Below are positions 1 through 8,900 of a stretch of 64,000 nt of DNA, one piece after another. A model generated the notes under the pieces. The model made no database searches. It was not told where the DNA came from and worked only from the letters and a program-made list of their open reading frames with translations. The number at the start of each line of letters is the position of its first letter. Position 1 is the stretch's first letter. Origin of the DNA: Xenorhabdus ishibashii. GTDB taxonomy: Bacteria > Pseudomonadota > Gammaproteobacteria > Enterobacterales > Enterobacteriaceae. The stretch spans positions 1,798,001-1,862,000 of the forward strand of contig NZ_NJAK01000001.1 of the NCBI RefSeq assembly GCF_002632755.1, read 5' to 3'. The position numbers and the translations under genes are program-made.

Positions 1-81
1 AATCTCGTTTTAGATTGCGATAAGCAGAGCCAGCCGCCAAAATGGGGGAAGACTTCCTCAAGATGCGAGTGAACAGCGTGT

Positions 82-543
82 TTAATCCTCTTCTAAAATT
101 CTTGGACCGGCTCCATCTTGTCCAAGAACATCATTCGGATTACGTAAAGGACACTCGGTTAACGAAAGGCATCCACATCCAATACAACGACCTAAATTAT
201 CCCGTAATCGGATGAGTTTTTTAATGCGCTGATCCAGAATATCCTGCAATTGTAGAGAAAACGTTAGCCATTGTTCGGCTGTCAATTTACTATCAGGTGG
301 GAATTGTTCTAGTGCTTTTTTTATCTCTTTCAGAGAGATACCAGTGTTTTGTGCAACTTTGATGATCGCAATATAACGCAATACAATCGAAGGAAAACAG
401 CGTTGGTTACCTTGATTGCGTGAACTTTTGATTAGCCCTTTCGATTCATAAAAATGGAGGGCAGATATAGCAACTCCGCTACGTTTTGATACCTCTCCGA
501 TAGTTAATGCCCGATTAAAATCGATGGATTTATCTTTCTCCAT
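82..543 (-). CDS. soxR: Redox-sensing MerR-family regulator SoxR
   Basis: Transcriptional activator that senses redox-cycling compounds through a [2Fe-2S] cluster and remodels promoters with over-long spacers. An N-terminal MerR winged helix (about residues 14-80, with the TIGEVSKRSGV start) is followed by a dimerisation helix and the cluster motif CIGCGCLSLTECPLRN. Its cysteines are 120, 123, 125 and 131, one off the E. coli numbering. The length of 153 is normal. No soxS lies beside it; instead a methyltransferase gene with a SoxR operator is just upstream on the same strand. In organisms without the SoxS relay, SoxR usually controls a few genes that handle redox-active metabolites directly, which fits this arrangement. 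Confidence 0.95.
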   Translation of the reverse strand: MEKDKSIDFNRALTIGEVSKRSGVAISALHFYESKGLIKSSRNQGNQRCFPSIVLRYIAIIKVAQNTGISLKEIKKALEQFPPDSKLTAEQWLTFSLQLQDILDQRIKKLIRLRDNLGRCIGCGCLSLTECPLRNPNDVLGQDGAGPRILEED

Positions 544-689
544 ATCTATGAACCTTAATTTGACTTTAGATTTTATACTGCACTGCTTTTTTTGTAATTT
601 GAAAAAAGAAGTGCTTTTTCTCTGAAAATTATACGAGCCTTAGCAGGGACCATAATCCCAGCCCCTGAAGCGGTCACTTTAGTGTAAAT

Positions 690-1658
690 TCACTTTTTCA
701 TTTCGATAATATAGTAACAACCATTTTCTGTGGAAAAATTCAAGCTGTAGATATTTGTAATAGATAATCCCGCCTGTTTTGCCATAAATTCAAATTCTGA
801 TTGATACCGTTTCCGGCCTAACAGAAGAGTATCTATATATAAATCAAATGACACTGCCTCATTTGGTTCTTTAATCATATCAATAATATATAAAACGGAA
901 TTTTCTCGCATGGATTTCTGGCAATTTTTGAGAATATCAATGGCTTTATTATCCGGCCAGTCATCCAAAACATTTTTTATGCTATAAGCATCATATCCTG
1001 ATGGAATAGCAGAGAAAAAATTACCATTAATGAAAGTAATTCCGTCTGATTCTTGTCTGGTAAAACCATATTGATCCATAACGTGACATTGGATATGTGG
1101 ATAATTCATTTTTATATTTTTTGCAAAAGAACCCACCCCACCCCCGATATCAATAAATGAAGAAATTCCATTGAGAGGGATATGTTCAATAATATGTTTA
1201 TTCATTTTATCGGTCATTTTTGCCAATAAATTATCAAAAATAGTTTTGATGGTTTTATTATGTTCATGATTGAGATAATCAAAAAATGGCTCATGATGGG
1301 TAAGTTCAAAAGCAGATTTTTCATTCCTTTTACTTAAGGACGCACTATATTGTGACCAGGAGTTCCAGAAGGCAGGATCTAATTCAAACTTTATATATAA
1401 TGTTTCAAAGCTATTTGGATCACTGAGTGATGCCCATTGTTCAGTAAGGTAAAATTTATCATCTTTTTTTGTTAACACATTAAGTGTTTGCATATAATTC
1501 AATAGACTATGGAATCTATCTTGATAAACATTGCATAACTGAGCAATTTGTTCCACGGTTTTGCCATCTTGGGTACTTAAATACAGTGGTGCTTTACTGT
1601 CTACAAAAGCATATAGTGCATTCGATTTACGATAGGCAGTAACCATTTCCAATGACAT
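690..1658 (-). CDS. SAM-dependent O-methyltransferase, small-molecule type
   Basis: Predicted to transfer methyl groups to a small hydroxylated molecule. Residues 1-100 form the winged-helix dimerisation part of the plant-OMT/hydroxyneurosporene methyltransferase group. Residues 168-178 (FIDIGGGVGSF) are the SAM-binding loop. The usual catalytic LHDW motif reads LDDW, so the general-base histidine appears to be aspartate; either the mechanism is altered or the residue lies elsewhere. The ATG is preceded by a good AAGGAG. The gene stands alone behind a SoxR-type promoter, suggesting that it modifies a redox-active compound. The substrate cannot be told from sequence. Confidence 0.8.
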   Translation of the reverse strand: MSLEMVTAYRKSNALYAFVDSKAPLYLSTQDGKTVEQIAQLCNVYQDRFHSLLNYMQTLNVLTKKDDKFYLTEQWASLSDPNSFETLYIKFELDPAFWNSWSQYSASLSKRNEKSAFELTHHEPFFDYLNHEHNKTIKTIFDNLLAKMTDKMNKHIIEHIPLNGISSFIDIGGGVGSFAKNIKMNYPHIQCHVMDQYGFTRQESDGITFINGNFFSAIPSGYDAYSIKNVLDDWPDNKAIDILKNCQKSMRENSVLYIIDMIKEPNEAVSFDLYIDTLLLGRKRYQSEFEFMAKQAGLSITNIYSLNFSTENGCYYIIEMKK

Positions 1659-1756
1659 TATTATTCTCCTTATTCAAATTTTTAAATAATTTGAAATACA
1701 TTGGGTGTTTTTATTTTAAATTTTATGATTATTTATTTCCCCTGGTTAATGGGCAC

Positions 1757-1787
1757 ACTATAAAACCTCAAGCTAACTTGAGGTCAA
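1757..1787 (-). promoter_or_regulatory. SoxR-controlled promoter of the methyltransferase gene
   Basis: The 18-bp near-palindrome CCTCAAGCTAACTTGAGG (1766-1783) differs by one base from the E. coli soxS operator as I remember it. It sits between a -35 TTGACC (1782-1787, reverse strand) and a -10 TATAGT (1757-1762). The spacer is 19 bp, the long spacing typical of promoters activated by SoxR or other MerR proteins. The promoter points at the methyltransferase gene. Confidence 0.9.
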
Positions 1788-1854
1788 GTAATATTAATCT
1801 AACTACATCTAATGTTTTTTGAAAGTATGCGATTTACCACTGGTCTGTGCCCTG

Positions 1855-2940
1855 TTATTTCAACTGGCAGCTTTCCCGTAAAATGCGCATGACGGTATTT
1901 GCGCCGCTACGGTTAGGATTGATGCGGATCATGCGTTGTTCCAGAGTGGGATCTGTCTGACGAAAGGTGGCGGAAATGCGGTAAAACAGGGGGGGGATTT
2001 CAAATTTTGACTCTGCACCTACCGGATAAGGTAGTGCGCCGAGTGTATGGGCTGTGGCGAGTACTCTTTCTGCAATGGGATCGTGGAATTCCACTAATAA
2101 TACTTTCGATTGGGCATTGGCGAGAAAGGCGTATTTTACCTGTGGCAACTCTCCTTGGTTCAAACGAGTAACCAGTTCGTTATTCACTTCGGCCTGTACT
2201 GCGTGCATAACGGGCGCGAATACCATACCACGAAGGGCTTCCATTGCCTGATAACCCTGGATCTGGCAGCCACCGGAGTACATGTTGTGGCGCAGATTAT
2301 CAATGATTGCTTGCTTTCCTACAATTAACCCAACGCCTTGTGGTCCCAATAATTTGAAGCAAGAGAACGTGGAAAGGGTTGCGCCATATTGACAACCGAT
2401 GTGTGCCACTTTCATCGCCGCGTAGTTATCATCGACTAATGAAGGTATGTCATATTGATTCAGGATGTCGATAACCTCTTGTAGGGAATAACTGTCAGAC
2501 ATCTTCTGGCGGGTATGTTGAATAAGGGTGGCTACGGGTTGATATTGCTGAATGGTGGCAACAAGTTGCTCTGTGTGGTTGAAATCTGCCTGAACGACAC
2601 GAAGCCCCATTTGTTCAATTGATGCCTTGGTTGTGGGATAAATCGGTGCATTATGCACAAGTAACGTTGAATTGGGGCTGACCAAGGCGGCCAGCCCTGC
2701 GCGTAGTGCACCTGTTCCTGCCCCATTAACAAAAGCGGCGGTTTCAGCACCAAAAAACTCTGCAATTACCGCCTCAATGCGTCGGGTCATCCGCGGTTGG
2801 TGAAGATCTGGGACCAAGCCCAGATCACCTTGCGAAAGAAAATCAGCACCAGGAAAGTGATGACAGATAATATCAACCAGCTTGAATTGTTGCTGTTGAG
2901 CTTGTGCCATCGTCATGCTTTGCAATGGATAGGTTTTCAT
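1855..2940 (-). CDS. yhfS: PLP-dependent aminotransferase-like protein YhfS
   Basis: Fold-type-I PLP enzyme, last gene of the yhf operon. Visible features are the cofactor-side GAGTGALRAGL segment near residue 75, an aspartate in SLVDDNYAAMK and the probable Schiff-base lysine in FSCFKLLGPQGVG. The length of 361 matches E. coli YhfS. The reaction is not established in E. coli either. Co-transcription with a second PLP protein (YhfX), a phosphotriesterase-like protein and a transporter suggests catabolism or conversion of an imported amino compound. It starts 3 nt after the yhfT stop, so translation is probably coupled. Confidence 0.9.
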   Translation of the reverse strand: MKTYPLQSMTMAQAQQQQFKLVDIICHHFPGADFLSQGDLGLVPDLHQPRMTRRIEAVIAEFFGAETAAFVNGAGTGALRAGLAALVSPNSTLLVHNAPIYPTTKASIEQMGLRVVQADFNHTEQLVATIQQYQPVATLIQHTRQKMSDSYSLQEVIDILNQYDIPSLVDDNYAAMKVAHIGCQYGATLSTFSCFKLLGPQGVGLIVGKQAIIDNLRHNMYSGGCQIQGYQAMEALRGMVFAPVMHAVQAEVNNELVTRLNQGELPQVKYAFLANAQSKVLLVEFHDPIAERVLATAHTLGALPYPVGAESKFEIPPLFYRISATFRQTDPTLEQRMIRINPNRSGANTVMRILRESCQLK

Positions 2941-2943
2941 TTC

Positions 2944-4293
2944 TTATTTTATTCCCAGCAGAAAGAGCAAGTTTGCCAGAATGCCCACAATGATTGTTGC
3001 GATTGGGCCGATAGCCATTTCCACTAAAGGACGTTTGGATGTACGGTTAAGCAGGTAGATACCCGCCACGATCATAAAGCCCATGCCTGGCAAAATAGCG
3101 TTGGCGGCAATCATCGCACCAACCAACAAGGCAACTTCGAGCATTTTGGTGATCGCGGTACGAATATGTCCGCTGCATGCTTTCACTCCAGGGTATTTAT
3201 CCAACCAGATAGCGATTTTTGCCAGTAGCTGAATTTCAATGAACATGGTGATGCCGCCTGCAACAAAGGCAATCCACGGGTTGTTGGTTGCCAGCCCTGC
3301 CACAAACACAAATTTCATGCCATTTGGGCTATAAACGCCTGTGGCTATCGCCGTCGTACCCACTAATGGAATAAAGCCGATGGCACGTGCCAGTGCTACC
3401 AGCAATGCATTGGTCTGCTCACCTTGCGCCATCAGTTGCAGGGAAACTGGCCCTTCCGCCAACAGGCTAAAAGACATGGTAGCAGCACTGGCGGTCAATC
3501 CGCCGCACAGGATTAACAGCCATTTATTTTTTTGAATACGTTCTATACGAGTAGAAAATAAGCCGACCAAGACTTCATTGCTGCCTTTTTGCTCCGCTGA
3601 CTGTGTTGGCCGTTCACGCATTGCAAAGTAGAACATGGCAATCATCGATAGCAATAGTGCGGCTCCGTTAGGGTCAATGCTGACGGGTTTTTCGATCATC
3701 CCTCCAAAGCTCAACGGGCCAATGGCCTTGGTTGCCAGATAGCCGAACAGTGCGGTGAACATGACCAAAAGCCCTTTGCGATAGCCATATTGATAGCCGA
3801 CAACCATCGCAGGAAACAGGGCAAAGCAAGCGACAATCGGGTCGCCCACTTTCTTGAGATCATCGGTAAAATTGACGGGTAACATGGCGAATAGTTCCAC
3901 CACTGAACGCAGGCCAGCCAGCAACGCGATGGCATATAGGGCACCGATAATGCCTGAAGCGATAAAACCTCTGCGGCTGTTAGCACACCAAATCCCGATC
4001 ATGTCTGTACCGAGTAACAGGCTGTGAACCAATACAATTGGGGCTGTAAGTGAAAAAGGAATACCGAAGCCAACAACCAAACCAATGCTCAGGGCGAAAC
4101 TGGTTGCGGCAAGTGCTTTGCGACTCATGCGGCCTTCAAGGTATTCCGGCAAAAGTGGGCGCAGGCCATCGTGGAAAACAGCGATGCCACGGTTTGCCAT
4201 CATAGCGGCAATGGCACCAATGGCTGCCAATAACCCTGCTTTAAAAGGATCGACTTCCATCAATCTCAGCAGAAAATCATGGAAATGTTGCAT
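2944..4293 (-). CDS. yhfT: Membrane transporter YhfT
   Basis: Polytopic inner-membrane protein of about 449 residues with roughly ten hydrophobic segments, matching the YhfT family found next to yhfU and yhfS. The ATG at 4293 (MQHFHDF) is chosen because AAGGAGG lies just before it and because it falls 10 nt after the yhfU stop; a longer reading would overlap yhfU. Family knowledge says only that it is a putative transport protein. Its place between the small YhfU protein and a PLP enzyme suggests uptake of the operon's substrate. Confidence 0.88.
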   Translation of the reverse strand: MQHFHDFLLRLMEVDPFKAGLLAAIGAIAAMMANRGIAVFHDGLRPLLPEYLEGRMSRKALAATSFALSIGLVVGFGIPFSLTAPIVLVHSLLLGTDMIGIWCANSRRGFIASGIIGALYAIALLAGLRSVVELFAMLPVNFTDDLKKVGDPIVACFALFPAMVVGYQYGYRKGLLVMFTALFGYLATKAIGPLSFGGMIEKPVSIDPNGAALLLSMIAMFYFAMRERPTQSAEQKGSNEVLVGLFSTRIERIQKNKWLLILCGGLTASAATMSFSLLAEGPVSLQLMAQGEQTNALLVALARAIGFIPLVGTTAIATGVYSPNGMKFVFVAGLATNNPWIAFVAGGITMFIEIQLLAKIAIWLDKYPGVKACSGHIRTAITKMLEVALLVGAMIAANAILPGMGFMIVAGIYLLNRTSKRPLVEMAIGPIATIIVGILANLLFLLGIK

Positions 4294-4303
4294 GATTGCC
4301 TCC

Positions 4304-4666
4304 TTACAGTGAGATGATGGTACTGATGAGCACAGGCAGGACGATATCAATATCCTGGCCTGTAAAACCAAATGCCTTCTTGCCTGCTTTCACATGGGTG
4401 ATGATCTCGTCATTAGACAAGATTTTTCCCGGCATTCCGATGGTGGCACATTGCTTTAATCCAATGAGAGCAATTGCCATTGCCAGCGCGCCACCACCAC
4501 CTGTATTGCATGCGCCAAAATAGTAATCCGCTTCGCCATTTTTAATTGCCATCGCCGCGTCAATATCATTCATGATGGTAATGGCGGTGGCTTTATTGCC
4601 TGCCAGTTGACGAATACCTTCGGCTATTGCCTCTTTCTCTATTTGTCCACCAACGACAAATTTCAT
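4304..4666 (-). CDS. yhfU: DUF2620 protein YhfU
   Basis: Small protein of 120 residues with a glycine-rich GACNTGGGGAL segment in the middle and a start matching the YhfU family. The ATG is preceded by GAGGGA. Function is unknown. It may be a subunit or accessory of the YhfT transporter, since the two genes are 10 nt apart and keep the same order in E. coli. No catalytic motif is evident. Confidence 0.88.
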   Translation of the reverse strand: MKFVVGGQIEKEAIAEGIRQLAGNKATAITIMNDIDAAMAIKNGEADYYFGACNTGGGGALAMAIALIGLKQCATIGMPGKILSNDEIITHVKAGKKAFGFTGQDIDIVLPVLISTIISL

Positions 4667-4768
4667 GCTGTTATCCCTCTCTTTGTATCTTCATATCGGA
4701 TTGCTTTTTGAAAAAGCTATGTTTTTAGAATTAACTTATTTTAATTTTCTATTTTATAGGTTTATTCT

Positions 4769-5677
4769 TTATTTAATCTTGCCTTGGAAAAATTGTGCAG
4801 GATTATCACGTAGCATTTGGTCTATCTGTTTCTGGCAAAAATCGGCTTCCAGCAACATGGGAACAAATACAGTTAACAGGTAATCGAAGCCATTTCCCCC
4901 ATTATTTTTTAAATGAGATCGACGTGTGATATCTTGGGAAAGCATGATCCGATCAAGCAACCCACGCTTGGCAATCTCCTGCAACATGGTAATGCGCCGA
5001 CTGTCGGGATAATAATTATTCTTGCCGATTGTATCGAATTGTACCCATGCTCCGGCCTCTAGCAGCGGAATAATGGTGTCCAGGTTATCTCTCAGATCAC
5101 AGTGACCGATAGACACATATTCAGGGGAAACGCCAAACTCCTTTAGTAACGCTAACTGCTCACATCCCATTGTGCTTAATGTGGTGTGGGTGGAAATGGG
5201 ACAGCCTGTTGCCTGGTGTGCTAATGCCGCAGCTATAAACACCTTTCGCTCATCTTTCGTGATTTTATCGAGGCTAGAGCCAATTTCTGCAATTATCCCT
5301 GCTTTTAATACAGTGCCATCAATGCCAGTTTCAATTTCAGCGATCATGTCATCGGCAATGGCCTGTACACTTAACTCACTGAAATGGGCAGGGAAGAATG
5401 GTTGTTTATAATAGCCAGTCGAGGCAATGATATTGATGTGAGTATCACGCATCAGATCCAGCAGAAAAGCCGCGTTGCGTCCCATATAACGATTGGTCAT
5501 CTCCACGATGTTTCTTACCCCAAGGGCGTAGAGGTGACGAAGTTCTTCTACGATCAGATCGTATTGATCTAATCGACAATCTAGGCTTCCTTTCACATCA
5601 GAGAGATCGATATGCAAGTGCTCATGTACATAGGTGTAGCCTGAAACATCAATCAAGTTATTTGCCTTTATTGCCAA
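4769..5677 (-). CDS. php: Phosphotriesterase homology protein Php
   Basis: TIM-barrel metallohydrolase of the phosphotriesterase-related group. Metal-ligand motifs are HEHLHIDL near residue 18, the GIIAEIG segment (glutamate in place of the carbamylated lysine of true phosphotriesterases), STHTT, SIGHCD and an aspartate in LSQDITRRS. The substrate is unknown. The start is uncertain: the reading frame opens with TTG at 5677, no ATG lies close by in frame, and a second TTG eight codons later aligns better with the E. coli N-terminus. About 90 nt without a gene separate it from yhfX, where E. coli carries yhfW. Confidence 0.88.
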   Translation of the reverse strand: MAIKANNLIDVSGYTYVHEHLHIDLSDVKGSLDCRLDQYDLIVEELRHLYALGVRNIVEMTNRYMGRNAAFLLDLMRDTHINIIASTGYYKQPFFPAHFSELSVQAIADDMIAEIETGIDGTVLKAGIIAEIGSSLDKITKDERKVFIAAALAHQATGCPISTHTTLSTMGCEQLALLKEFGVSPEYVSIGHCDLRDNLDTIIPLLEAGAWVQFDTIGKNNYYPDSRRITMLQEIAKRGLLDRIMLSQDITRRSHLKNNGGNGFDYLLTVFVPMLLEADFCQKQIDQMLRDNPAQFFQGKIK

Positions 5678-5766
5678 ACGGCCGGATCATGCGGTAATTC
5701 CGTTATAGCGAAAATAATATTATTTAATGATGGGATGATATTATTTGTAATACCCCTATTGAGGGA

Positions 5767-6957
5767 TTAGTTAGGATAACCACTATTTTTCCAATTTCCT
5801 TGACTGTCATAAATGCCTTCAAGTTTTGGAGAGCCAGATTGAATACCTGAAACAAGGGCTACATCGCTGCGCGTTGTGAAAATTTGAGGACGAAAACACA
5901 TGATTACCGGACTACCAATAGGGTGATTGCCTGCCAATGGAAGGTGGTAGTCAATGCAGGGTTCACCCAGACGCAGTATGCGTACTTTTTTAGCAGGGAT
6001 GATACCAGAAGGGATGGTGCGTTCAGGAAGAACCAATGCACATTTCATATTCCCGCGTTTATAATATCCGCCACCATAGCAGTAACTATTACCATCATAG
6101 TGATGGGAAATTTCTGTGAGATAGACCATCGCAATATGTTCCGGCTCTCGGCCACAGATATTGGCGGGGATGGTTCCGGTCAAGGCATGTCCTGGTTCCA
6201 GATGGGTGGCGCCGTATTTGGCCAGCAATGGTATGGTATTACAGCTTGAGGCAGCCGGAGCATTGATCTGTGAAAGTTTGATGCCAAGTTGTTCCAGTCG
6301 GTTCCGCGCCCGAATGAGGGTGAGCAAATTGGGGGTGGGTAAGGTTATTTGATACTGTGAATCCCATGACAGGCAAGGAAAATGCGTCAGTCCGCTCAAT
6401 TTTATGCCTGGCATGTGCTTTAAGGCATCGACAACGCTATCGAGTTCATTAAAGGAGATTCCTGCTTCTTGGCCGGAAAAGGTGATATCTCTTTTATCAA
6501 ATATTTTCAGCATGATGGGCTGAATTCGCCCCAATTTTTCCGCACTATCCGAGATGGCCTGAGCCTTTTCAAGGGAAAACACAGTAATGACACTTGGATT
6601 GTGTTTGAGCATGGTCTCTATTAAATGAGTTGGTGTCTGCACTAAGTGGCCGATGTGGCACAGTGGAATACCATGCTGGCTTAGGCTATAGGCTTCCCTG
6701 AAATCGACCGCCACGACACCACGATAACCGAGTTCAAGTAACTTTTTAGTCAGCCATGGGTTACGTCCAATTTGTTTGGTCATCAAATAGAGTTCAATGT
6801 CATATTGCTTTGCAACTTGTAGCAAGCGCCGGCCATTGTCTAAAACCTGATCGACGTCAATGATGTAGGTATCTGGCAATATTGCACCTTGTTGCCAAAG
6901 ATCTTTTGTAACTTCAATCAATTTGGGGTTCTGTTTTTTTAGTGTCTCAATAAACAT
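5767..6957 (-). CDS. yhfX: Alanine-racemase-fold PLP protein YhfX
   Basis: Fold-type-III PLP enzyme of 396 residues. The lysine in LMTKQIGRNPW (about residue 60) is the likely Schiff-base residue, and an alanine-racemase-like barrel follows. The ATG is preceded by AGGGAT. Its yhf neighbours suggest epimerisation or deamination of an amino compound. In E. coli the adjacent gene toward php is yhfW (phosphopentomutase-like), which is absent here. Confidence 0.88.
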   Translation of the reverse strand: MFIETLKKQNPKLIEVTKDLWQQGAILPDTYIIDVDQVLDNGRRLLQVAKQYDIELYLMTKQIGRNPWLTKKLLELGYRGVVAVDFREAYSLSQHGIPLCHIGHLVQTPTHLIETMLKHNPSVITVFSLEKAQAISDSAEKLGRIQPIMLKIFDKRDITFSGQEAGISFNELDSVVDALKHMPGIKLSGLTHFPCLSWDSQYQITLPTPNLLTLIRARNRLEQLGIKLSQINAPAASSCNTIPLLAKYGATHLEPGHALTGTIPANICGREPEHIAMVYLTEISHHYDGNSYCYGGGYYKRGNMKCALVLPERTIPSGIIPAKKVRILRLGEPCIDYHLPLAGNHPIGSPVIMCFRPQIFTTRSDVALVSGIQSGSPKLEGIYDSQGNWKNSGYPN

Positions 6958-7049
6958 AGGGATCCCTCCGTGGCTGCAAAGCTGTATGAAATCAAAATGT
7001 TTTGCAGATAAATTTTCATTTTTTTGAATATTTTTATGAGAATCAAAAG

Positions 7050-7412
7050 CTAATCTCTTTCGAGTGAAAATATTAAACCATATAAATTTACCAACAGATA
7101 GCCTTCCTCATTGGGATGTAAGGCCACGGTAAATTTTTTGATTAGAGAGCGATGCATTGTGAGTAATTGATTGTAGTGTTCAGATTGTTCAAGTTTTGCC
7201 AATATTTCTTTATCCAACGGGGAGATTATTTCGCCACGACGTGAACGCATGAAAGCACTTGCCATGTGGGTAAGTGCCATTTCACCTTGTGGATGACGGA
7301 TAGGGATGAGCCAGATATCTTCCAGAACATGCACAACTTCCAGCATGTTATCGTAGATATCTTGATCGATAACGCCACCTTTTAGCAGGATAGTTAGCCG
7401 TTGTTCTATCAT
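7050..7412 (-). CDS. yhfY: PRD-domain protein YhfY
   Basis: Protein of 120 residues resembling a single PTS regulation domain (PRD), with a conserved histidine in LTHMASAFMRSR. PRDs are usually phosphorylated on histidine by PTS proteins. A stand-alone PRD next to the regulator YhfZ suggests that it modulates the operon. The order yhfZ-yhfY-yhfX matches E. coli. Confidence 0.82.
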   Translation of the reverse strand: MIEQRLTILLKGGVIDQDIYDNMLEVVHVLEDIWLIPIRHPQGEMALTHMASAFMRSRRGEIISPLDKEILAKLEQSEHYNQLLTMHRSLIKKFTVALHPNEEGYLLVNLYGLIFSLERD

Positions 7413-7456
7413 TGCTTTTTGTTATACGTAGGTGTTAATCAACAGTTTATTTTGGT

Positions 7457-8368
7457 TCAATAAACGGGTTCTATGATGCCTGCTACTACGTTTTGTTGAT
7501 GGGTCAACAATAGCTCCTGATCAACCATAGTATGCAGGAGCTGCTGGATGGGAATATTATCCTTTCGGGTCAGGATAACGGCTTCAGAAGCTTTGATAAA
7601 ACACTCCGAATTGTCGTCAGGAAGTTGGGTCATCAGGCCTTGTGATATTAGTTCATGGCCTTGTCCAACGTTCCAGATGGCCGCATCAACGTGACCTTTT
7701 ATGATTTGATTTAGGCACTCATGATAGGAGACCTCGACCAATTCAATCTCTTTGTCAGCAAAGTATTGCTTTGTCATTATTTTTTGGTCTGCTGAGGTGC
7801 TATCTAATCCAACGCGACGAATTGATTCCATTTCGCCATTACGAAAGATTAACCTGTGCCTGTCTGTATAACTTTGTGTCCCTAGTGAAAGCGCAATATA
7901 TAGATCTTTATTTTCTTGGTGCTGCTCTGCGGCAAGTCTTGATGTTACTGCTAAGTCGTAAACACCATTCAGTAAACATTCAATACGGATATCTGAGCCA
8001 CGCATGTGTGCAAAGTAAAAGGGAACGCCTGCACACAATGCTTTTAGACCACTTGCCAGCCCTTCATAAGCACGGGTATATGGGAGCGGCATCGCACAAA
8101 CCACATTGCCAATATCGGCATACTGCAACAGTAATTTGTGGTTTATCTGTGCAAGAAAGCTACCATTACGACCGCGACGCTTAATTCCAACCACTTGTGC
8201 CTGTTCGAGAGATTTTAATGCTGCTTGCATCAAGCCCACGGACAATCCACATTCTTTAGCTAGTAACTCTATGGTTTTCAGTCGGTTACCACATTTTTCA
8301 GCGAGAAGGTAACGAGCCAAGAATGACTGTGCTATCCCCTCTTTCTTAATGAATGTTTGGCTCATCAT
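7457..8368 (-). CDS. yhfZ: Transcriptional regulator YhfZ
   Basis: First gene of the yhf operon. An N-terminal winged helix (about residues 25-70, with LLAKECGLSVGLMQAALKSLE) is followed by a long periplasmic-binding-protein-like effector domain. The length of 303 fits YhfZ. It probably autoregulates and controls the downstream genes in response to a small ligand. The start could be either of two adjacent methionines (8368 or 8365). Confidence 0.87.
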   Translation of the reverse strand: MMSQTFIKKEGIAQSFLARYLLAEKCGNRLKTIELLAKECGLSVGLMQAALKSLEQAQVVGIKRRGRNGSFLAQINHKLLLQYADIGNVVCAMPLPYTRAYEGLASGLKALCAGVPFYFAHMRGSDIRIECLLNGVYDLAVTSRLAAEQHQENKDLYIALSLGTQSYTDRHRLIFRNGEMESIRRVGLDSTSADQKIMTKQYFADKEIELVEVSYHECLNQIIKGHVDAAIWNVGQGHELISQGLMTQLPDDNSECFIKASEAVILTRKDNIPIQQLLHTMVDQELLLTHQQNVVAGIIEPVY

Positions 8369-8900
8369 GACAAGTTGTTATCCATTCCCATTTATATTCA
8401 TAAAATTGAACATAAATCGCAATAAGTGAATTAAAGAAAGGGGATTAATATCACAATTACAAAAAAAATGAAAATTTAAAAAATGATAAAGTCTAATATT
8501 ATCAATATGTTGGATATATATTTCAATTTTTTATTGAAGATATAAAAATTGCCACTATGGAAGAATATAGGGAGGGTGAAAGTATTATTGATGATTACTC
8601 ACTGTATTTTTCTGGATATATGGTGATTTTTTCTACGCTATTTATCACGCAACAGAATAATTAGGCTATATTCTGCACCTTATTTTTGCATGAATCAATA
8701 AAATATCCTATGAAGTGAGGCTTATTTAAAAAAAACAAAATTTAGTTTTTTATTGCCATATCAAATAATAACTTTGGTTTATTTCTGGTTTATATTTTAG
8801 GGGGTTATATTTTCAGCCATAGTTGAAGATAAATTATGTTATTTCTTTATTTGTCATGCAGATAAAGCATTCAACAAACATTGAAACCAGGAAAAATATT
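8369..8900. other. Gene-free divergent intergenic region
   Basis: About 530 bp of AT-rich DNA between the divergent yhfZ and deaminase-like genes. It must hold both promoters. No RNA gene, strong repeat or recognised operator was found by eye. Confidence 0.6.

Noticed and set aside
1..81. Possible partial gene at the left edge
   Set aside because: Too short to show coding bias or a motif; left unannotated.
7771..8184. 137-codon frame antisense to yhfZ
   Set aside because: Overlaps a conserved regulator completely and lacks any recognisable domain.
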